From: Granulicella sp. S190
GTDB taxonomy: Bacteria; Acidobacteriota; Terriglobia; Terriglobales; Acidobacteriaceae
DNA length: 64,000 nt
Direction of reading: 5' to 3'
Assembly: GCF_009766095.1 (NCBI RefSeq)
Contig: NZ_LMUD01000009.1
Coordinates: 167,650-231,649 of the forward strand
Shown: one piece after another, positions 59,601 through 64,000 of the stretch
How positions within the stretch are numbered: position 1 is the first letter of the stretch
Layout: each line of letters starts with the position of its first letter
Translations under genes and position numbers: made by a program
The notes under the pieces: model-generated
The model's input: the letters and a program-made list of their open reading frames with translations, nothing else
Told to the model about the DNA's origin: nothing
The model's database searches: none

Positions 59601-61264
59601 CGCCATTAACGGTTAGCCTGGTGGGGGTCAGCGGTGATTTTAACGAAATAAATAACTGCATTGGTGTTCCCATAGCGATCAACCTGACCTGTACGATCCA
59701 GGTTCGGTTTCTGCCTGCTGCAACTGGAAGCCGCACCGGTGTTCTTACCGTTTACGGGAACGTTGCGGGAGGGCAGGCCACTGCGGCACTTTCGGGCACC
59801 GGGTTACCTGCCGCTGCGATCGTACTCGATCCCGTTGTGCTCATGTTTCCGGCGACGTTGCTCAATGCAACCAGTGCGGTTCAAAATATAACGATATCTA
59901 ATACAAGCGGTGCCGCCATAGCTTTGCAGGCGGTGAGCATCGCCGGTAGCAGCTTCAAAATCACGGTCGATACCTGTGGGTCAAACCTCGGTCCGGGAGT
60001 CGGATGCACGGTGGGGGTTGCGTTTACGCCCACGGCTTCGGGAGGAAGTAGCGGAACCTTAAGCGTGACCGACGATGCAGGCGTGCAGACCGCTTCGCTG
60101 AACGGAGTGGGGACCTCTCCAGCGACGGATGCCCTCTCCCCACTCTCGCTCAGCTTCGGTCCGCAGCAGATCGACACTGCGAGCGTGGCGCAGCAGGTCA
60201 CTCTGTCCAATAGCGGCGATCTCCCATTGACGTTGATCGCGGCACAGATCACGAGTGGCGACTTCACTGTCGTCAACGCCTGCGGAAACTCGTTGAACCC
60301 TCACTCTACTTGCTCCATGAATGTTGCCTTTGCTCCGAAGGATGTTGGGCCACTCAGTGGAGTGATGGCTGTGTCGGATCAGTATCGAACTCAGACTATT
60401 GCATTGAATGGGATTGGCACAGCGCCACCAGGGGTGTCGCTTGCTCCTTTTTCGACGGTCTCCTTTGGGTTGGAAGGAGTTGGGGTTCAGTCGGCCTCGA
60501 AGATCGTAACGCTGACAAATAACGTTGGCACTCCACTCTCGATACAAGGGATTGCAGTTACGGGAGACTTCGTGATTCTTCCGAATGGCAGCACCTGCGG
60601 CACAACCGTTGCGGCCGATTCGGCGTGTGTGTTGCAGGTTGCCTTCGTGCCCACGGTGGGCGGATCCAGATCCGGCTCACTGACGGTGACAGATAGCGCT
60701 GGCAACTCTCCGCAAATTCTTTCGCTCACTGGGACGGGTGTCGACTTCACGCTTGCCACGAACGGCATCAATAGCGTCAGCATCACCAATGGGCAAAACG
60801 CGGTATATCCGCTACTTCTTAGCTCTGCGGCCAATGTTCCCGGGACGGTATTGTTTACCTGTACCGGCATGCCAGTGAATTCGACCTGCAACGTTACACC
60901 TTCTAGTGTCTCGCTTGGCAGTACGACTACTATCTCCGTGACTGTTTTGACAGGTGTCTCTTCGGCTTCTCCTTCTGCGCGTTCGTTGTATGGGACTACC
61001 GCGCTTTGGATTGGAGCCCTGTGCCCTTTAGGGTTGCTTGTGCGGCGGCGGTCGTCGCGGAGTTCGAGTATCGTCGGTGCTATTGTTCTCTGCTTCCTGC
61101 TGGCCGCAAGCGGTTGTGGTGCGGGGCGCGAGATTCCGTTAGATGGGTCGAATCCGGGCTCCCCGTCAGGGCCGGTAACAACGGCAGGAACCTATACGAT
61201 TGTGGCTTCTGCAACGAGTGCGGGGCTTACGCGAAGTGTCAATCTGACGCTGATCGTTCAGTAG
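56633..61264 (+). CDS. giant secreted BNR-repeat / choice-of-anchor-D protein
   Basis: A 1543-residue exported protein. N-terminal hydrophobic segment (CFVFGIILVIVFTAFRPLLA) is a signal peptide. Residues about 110-960 are beta-propeller-like BNR/VPS10-type repeats (GGGVWKSTNAAG, GLLRSADNGVTWTLI, GLWRSTDGVNEEG, HVYRSVDAGAHWSNISSNLP). Four choice-of-anchor-D/ASH-type domains follow (LTYSSQSIGTASAIQTITVT, LSFGPQQIDTASVAQQVTLS). An Ig-like domain, two hydrophobic segments (TTALWIGALCPLGLLVRRRS, IVGAIVLCFLLAASGCGAG) and a final beta segment (YTIVASATSAGLTRSVNLTL) end it. Likely a cell-surface or matrix-adhesive protein. No catalytic motif seen. Confidence 0.9.
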   Translation: MGLVTTSHLERRAGWVRHRACCFVFGIILVIVFTAFRPLLAQTPFESSTVIRQGTAPKTISASQHAIRARQFLGGRTLAGDVPAAQAMAAARQKHVEMLLQQANSSQQSSLSAPWQAIGPGQVASIAYGNITGRVTAIAIDPADPTGNTVYLGTTGGGVWKSTNAAGPSSSVTFVPLTDTLPVFSANAGSAAIPSLSIGALSVQTGGGVILAGTGDPNDAADSFYGGGLLRSADNGVTWTLIQASQDGISGSHLFTGLGFAGFAWSTVTPSTVVAAVSQAAEGVLVNAPDLANSVMGLYYSTDAGVTWQMSTIMDGSQIVQTPEPSNGDLGGRAATAVVWNQFRQRFYAAVRYHGYYESVDGMTWTRLANQPGTGLTMAACPTDPGSTGSKSCPLFRGALAVQPNTGDTFALSVDGNNLDQGLWQDVCGLANNVCGNGDISFGKRLSSTALETVSGSTVVTQADYNLTLAAAPSGPGGSTQDTILYAGTVDLYRCSLAAGCVFRNTTNANNGCPPAQVAPAQHAIATLTTASQPLVYLGNDGGLWRSTDGVNEEGMACSTDDATHFQNLNGGLGSLAEIVSFAQHPSDPGTLLAGLGASGAAATSVAISSSSPWPQLSTGEGGTVAIDQTNPLLWYVSTAAGVSIRQCSNGAACTAADFTGAVTIGSSQTNGDDSLIHAPWLLDPVLSSNILIGTCRVWRGPAGNGGAWSSSNVISTPLAGPQNTTCGSANPVLRSLAAGGTIESSSSAQNGGSPVLYAGMAGALDGGGDAGGHLYSIEDAQTATGTTIWNDLATSPVTNGQGNGFNPGHFDLSSLAADPHDASGGTVYATVMGFAGNGVNAAHVYRSVDAGAHWSNISSNLPDAPANSVLVDPNDANTLYIAMDTGVYVTTDVTTCAAANCWSVYGTSLPNAPVVGLAAAPAMATGDGRTGELRAATYGRGLWQIPLVTAAIAAQPTISLNPTSLTYSSQSIGTASAIQTITVTNTGVAPLTVSLVGVSGDFNEINNCIGVPIAINLTCTIQVRFLPAATGSRTGVLTVYGNVAGGQATAALSGTGLPAAAIVLDPVVLMFPATLLNATSAVQNITISNTSGAAIALQAVSIAGSSFKITVDTCGSNLGPGVGCTVGVAFTPTASGGSSGTLSVTDDAGVQTASLNGVGTSPATDALSPLSLSFGPQQIDTASVAQQVTLSNSGDLPLTLIAAQITSGDFTVVNACGNSLNPHSTCSMNVAFAPKDVGPLSGVMAVSDQYRTQTIALNGIGTAPPGVSLAPFSTVSFGLEGVGVQSASKIVTLTNNVGTPLSIQGIAVTGDFVILPNGSTCGTTVAADSACVLQVAFVPTVGGSRSGSLTVTDSAGNSPQILSLTGTGVDFTLATNGINSVSITNGQNAVYPLLLSSAANVPGTVLFTCTGMPVNSTCNVTPSSVSLGSTTTISVTVLTGVSSASPSARSLYGTTALWIGALCPLGLLVRRRSSRSSSIVGAIVLCFLLAASGCGAGREIPLDGSNPGSPSGPVTTAGTYTIVASATSAGLTRSVNLTLIVQ

Positions 61265-61290
61265 TTTGTGGCAGAAGGTAGTGAAGTCTT

Positions 61291-62487
61291 TTATGCAGAT
61301 TGTCCTGCGCTCACTCCCGAGGCCCAGGCCCATTGAAAGTTGTACCCCCCCAGCCAGCCGGTGACATCGACGACCTCGCCGATGAAGTACAGGCCCGGTA
61401 CCCTGCGGCTTTGCATGGTCTTTGCGTCCAGTTCTGCTGTGTCCACGCCCCCTGCGGTCACCTCAGCCTTTGCATAGCCTTCGGTACCAGCCGGCAGAAT
61501 ACGCCATTCGTGAAGGCGCCGCTCCATCGCTGCGAGAGAGGCGTTGGTCCAGTCAGCAGGTTCATGGATCGCAACCCATCGCTCCGCCATGCGAGTAGGC
61601 AAGACTGCGCGTAGAGCGTTGACCGCAGCGGGTATATCCCGGCGTGCGTTGAGTGCCAGCAAAGGTGCCAGCATCTTTGAGTCAGGCGCGAGATCTATGA
61701 CTACGGGTTCGCCGGGATGCCAGTAGGAGGATGCCTGCAGCGTGGCTGGACCGCTCAACCCGCGATGGGTCACCAGCATCTTTTCGCGAAAACGACCGCG
61801 CCGCGACTTTTCTCCTGCGGTGGCTACTACCTCGGCGGAGACACCTGCCAGGTCGCACCATTGTTCGCGGTCTTCCGCGCTGAAGACGAGGGGGACGAGG
61901 CCCGGTCGGCATTCGATGATGTTTAGGCCGAACTGTTCTGCCAGGGTGTACCCCAGGGGGGTGGCGCCCATCTTCGGGATGGAGAGGCCCCCGGTGGCTA
62001 CGACGACAGACTCGGATTGGAATACTGTGTCTGCTGTCTCGATACGGAAGTGCTGCTCGTTGCGGGTGACGGAGATGGCTTTTGCGCCAAGGATGGTGCG
62101 GACGCCCGCGTCTGCGGCTTCGCGCTCCAGCATGGAGACGATGTCGAGGGCGGAGCGGTCGCAGAAGAGCTGGCCGAGAGTCTTTTCGTGGTAGCGGATG
62201 CCGTGCCGCTCGACCATGGCGATCATGTCGGAGGGAGTGAAGCGGGCCAGGGCTGATTTCGCGAAGTGAGGGTTTTCCGAGAGGAAGTTTTCTGCGCGGC
62301 AGTGGATGTTGGTGAAGTTGCAGCGGCCCCCGCCGGAGATGAGGATCTTTTTCCCGGCGCGTTCGGCGTGATCGAGCAGGACTACGCGACGCCCCCGCTT
62401 GCCTGCTTCGATGGCACACATCAATCCGGCTGCGCCTGCGCCGAGGACTACGACATTAACCTTTTGGACTTGCGGTTTCGTTGTCAT
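61291..62487 (-). CDS. NAD(P)/FAD-dependent oxidoreductase, HI0933/YhiN family
   Basis: A 398-residue flavoprotein with the N-terminal FAD-binding motif VNVVVLGAGAAGLMCAIEAG and family-specific GKKILISGGGRCNFTNIHC. ATGGLSIPKMGATPLGYTLA and the C-terminal FIGEVVDVTGWLGGYNFQWA are also diagnostic. Function is unknown for this group. The start at 62487 is directly before the FAD motif; the open frame extends to 62625, which would overlap the methyltransferase gene by 80 bases. Confidence 0.93.
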   Translation of the reverse strand: MTTKPQVQKVNVVVLGAGAAGLMCAIEAGKRGRRVVLLDHAERAGKKILISGGGRCNFTNIHCRAENFLSENPHFAKSALARFTPSDMIAMVERHGIRYHEKTLGQLFCDRSALDIVSMLEREAADAGVRTILGAKAISVTRNEQHFRIETADTVFQSESVVVATGGLSIPKMGATPLGYTLAEQFGLNIIECRPGLVPLVFSAEDREQWCDLAGVSAEVVATAGEKSRRGRFREKMLVTHRGLSGPATLQASSYWHPGEPVVIDLAPDSKMLAPLLALNARRDIPAAVNALRAVLPTRMAERWVAIHEPADWTNASLAAMERRLHEWRILPAGTEGYAKAEVTAGGVDTAELDAKTMQSRRVPGLYFIGEVVDVTGWLGGYNFQWAWASGVSAGQSA

Positions 62488-62545
62488 GCTCTTTGCGGAG
62501 AAGCTTGCTGGCTCGTCTTTCGTTTTTTGGCCTGCCCGGGTGTGC

Positions 62546-63835
62546 TTACCCCACCCGGCAGATGAGGCACTTGAGGTAGCTGGTTTCGGGGAGGGTGAGG
62601 ATGGCGGGGTGGTCGGGGGCGGCACCCCGGGTCTCGAGCAGCTGGACGCGGCGGCTTGCGTCGGTGGCGGCGGCGGAGACGACCTCGGTGAACTCCTGCA
62701 GGGGGACGTGGTGGGAGCAGGAGCAGGTGATGAGGGTTCCGCCGGGACGGAGCATCTTCATGGCGCGGAGGTTGAGCTCCTTGTAGCCGCGCATGGCGCC
62801 TTCGGCGGCACGCTTGGACTTGGCGAAGGCGGGTGGGTCGAGGACGATGGTGTCGTACTGATGGCCGGTGGCTTCGTACTCGCGGAGGAGCTCGAAGGCA
62901 TCGGCTTCGATCCACTCGATCTTGGCGGGGAGGTCGGGGTTGAGCTCACGGTTGCGGTCGGCTACTTCGAGGGCGCTGCGGCTGGCGTCGACGCCGGTGA
63001 CCTGGCGGCAGTTCTGGGCCATGTGGAGGGCGAATCCGCCTTGATAGGTGCAGATGTCTAGCGCGGAGCCGGTTGCGTACCGGGCTGCGGCGGCGTAGTT
63101 GAGGCGCTGGTCGAGGAAGGCTCCCGTCTTCTGGCCGGAGCCGGCGTCGAAGTGAAGACGAAGGCCGTTGATGGTGAAGATGGTGGTGAGTTGTGGTGCT
63201 TCGGTGGTGGTTGGGTGCAGTGGACCGGGGCGGGGGTGGGCTAGTTGTTCGAGTTCCCGGATTTTTGGGTCGGGGCGCTCCCAGAGGGTGATGCCCCCGG
63301 TGTCGGGGCGCAGGCGTTGGCTGAGGACTTCGGTGAGGAGGTGGCGGACGTCGTCCTGGGCGGTGCCCTGGGTGAGGAGCTGGAGGATGACGAGGTCGTT
63401 GTAGCGGTCGGCGACGATGCCGGGGAGGTTGTCGGCTTCGGAGAAGATGAGGCGGCAGGAGTCGTCTTCCATCGATTCGGGCGATACGTCATCGCGGAGC
63501 GCGAGGGCGGCAATGACTCTTTCGCGAAGCTGTTCGAGGTAGGCGGGGCGGCTCAGCGCGGCTTCGTTCGAGATGATTCGGACTGCGATCTGCGAGGCGG
63601 AGCTATAGAGGCCGGTGCCGAGGGGAATGCCTCGGCTGTCCATGACGGTGATGAGGGAGCCGGGCTGGATCTCTGTGGTACCGAGAGGCGGGACGAGGGA
63701 CTCTACGTCGGAGCGATAGACCCAGAGGTGGCCGGCTCGCAGGCGGTCGGCGGCGCGGCGGGTGATCGCTGCGGCTGGTCCGAATGGCTGGGCGGCGACG
63801 ACACGCGGAGCCCGATCTTCTACTTTTCTAAGCAT
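62546..63835 (-). CDS. class I SAM-dependent rRNA methyltransferase (RlmI-like)
   Basis: A 429-residue enzyme that would methylate a cytosine of 23S rRNA at C5. An N-terminal PUA-type domain (AADRLRAGHLWVYRSDVESL) is followed by a Rossmann domain with GQKTGAFLDQRLNYAAAARY, the SAM motif LDICTYQGGFALHMA, and DTIVLDPPAFAKSK (DPP motif). The late Cys motif is ITCSCSHHV. It ends 58 bases before the flavoprotein gene on the same strand, so the two may be co-transcribed. Confidence 0.93.
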   Translation of the reverse strand: MLRKVEDRAPRVVAAQPFGPAAAITRRAADRLRAGHLWVYRSDVESLVPPLGTTEIQPGSLITVMDSRGIPLGTGLYSSASQIAVRIISNEAALSRPAYLEQLRERVIAALALRDDVSPESMEDDSCRLIFSEADNLPGIVADRYNDLVILQLLTQGTAQDDVRHLLTEVLSQRLRPDTGGITLWERPDPKIRELEQLAHPRPGPLHPTTTEAPQLTTIFTINGLRLHFDAGSGQKTGAFLDQRLNYAAAARYATGSALDICTYQGGFALHMAQNCRQVTGVDASRSALEVADRNRELNPDLPAKIEWIEADAFELLREYEATGHQYDTIVLDPPAFAKSKRAAEGAMRGYKELNLRAMKMLRPGGTLITCSCSHHVPLQEFTEVVSAAATDASRRVQLLETRGAAPDHPAILTLPETSYLKCLICRVG

Positions 63836-63869
63836 CCTTCCATGGTCGCATAGCGTTTATGCTGACTGG

Positions 63870-64000
63870 ACCCCCTCCCCCCTCCCCCCGTGGGGTATTT
63901 TGCGGGGAAGTTATTTAGAATCATCAGCCTGGCGGGGTGGTGTCTTTGCAAGATATTGATTCTGCTCGGTTTACCTGCAAAATATTACCAATAAAGGGGT
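63870..64000. repeat. C/G-tract + GCAAAATATT intergenic repeat, copy 2, cut by window edge
   Basis: Three C-tracts CCCCCTCCCCCCTCCCCCC (63871-63889) and GTGGGGTATTTTGCGGGG lead to TTGCGGGGAAGTTATTT (from 63900), TGCAAGATATTGATT (from 63947) and GCAAAATATTACC (from 63977). Spacing matches copy 1 (11461-11600). It lies upstream of the minus-strand methyltransferase and continues past the window. Confidence 0.75.

Overview
The window looks like a chromosomal segment of an acidobacterium of the Terriglobia type (Terriglobus/Granulicella/Edaphobacter relatives). This is inferred from an Oar-like TonB receptor with an N-terminal carboxypeptidase-regulatory domain, an alternative complex III (ACIII) plus cytochrome c oxidase supercluster, a choice-of-anchor-D giant secreted protein, two GH3 beta-glucosidases, and several families of short intergenic repeats. 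No tRNA, rRNA, CRISPR array, phage or insertion sequence was recognised.

Layout. 1-7.5 kb is a carbohydrate region: a GH3 beta-glucosidase cut by the left edge, a membrane acyltransferase, and a minus-strand set DeoR regulator > MFS transporter > second GH3. 7.9-14 kb holds a diguanylate cyclase, panB-panC (pantothenate synthesis), a GNAT protein and obg. 14-24 kb holds the TonB receptor, a DedA-rhodanese fusion, a MscS channel, a secreted alpha/beta hydrolase, mnmG and msrA. 24-34 kb holds a DUF5076 protein, dnaB, a frameshifted cupin gene, a DUF3291-like protein, a VOC protein with a WYL regulator, a single-domain response regulator, a PMT-type glycosyltransferase, a Rieske oxygenase and a small omega-like protein. 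34-40.6 kb holds an MBL-fold hydrolase, an M23 peptidase and a tightly coupled operon of an AlkA-type glycosylase, a polytopic membrane protein and a DUF3536/GH57 protein.

41.0-54.8 kb is one long respiratory operon, actABCDEF, an extra 230-residue membrane protein, SCO1 and coxBACD. Its genes overlap or abut at most junctions and it ends in a clear intrinsic terminator. It would oxidise quinol through ACIII and pass electrons to an oxidase whose subunit II carries its own cytochrome c domain. After it come a class II photolyase, a 1543-residue secreted BNR/choice-of-anchor-D protein, a YhiN/HI0933-type flavoprotein and an RlmI-type rRNA methyltransferase.

The most unusual signal is a small two-hairpin palindromic repeat found inside coding sequence: twice in frame in mnmG (making MnmG about 80 residues longer than usual) and once in frame in the PMT glycosyltransferase, with the stem sequences exchanged but pairing kept. 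Three other repeat families lie in intergenic DNA: a C/G-tract plus GCAAAATATT element seen twice with identical internal spacing, a CTGCCGGACGGGC / small-hairpin element seen three times, and an approximately 56 bp tandem repeat.
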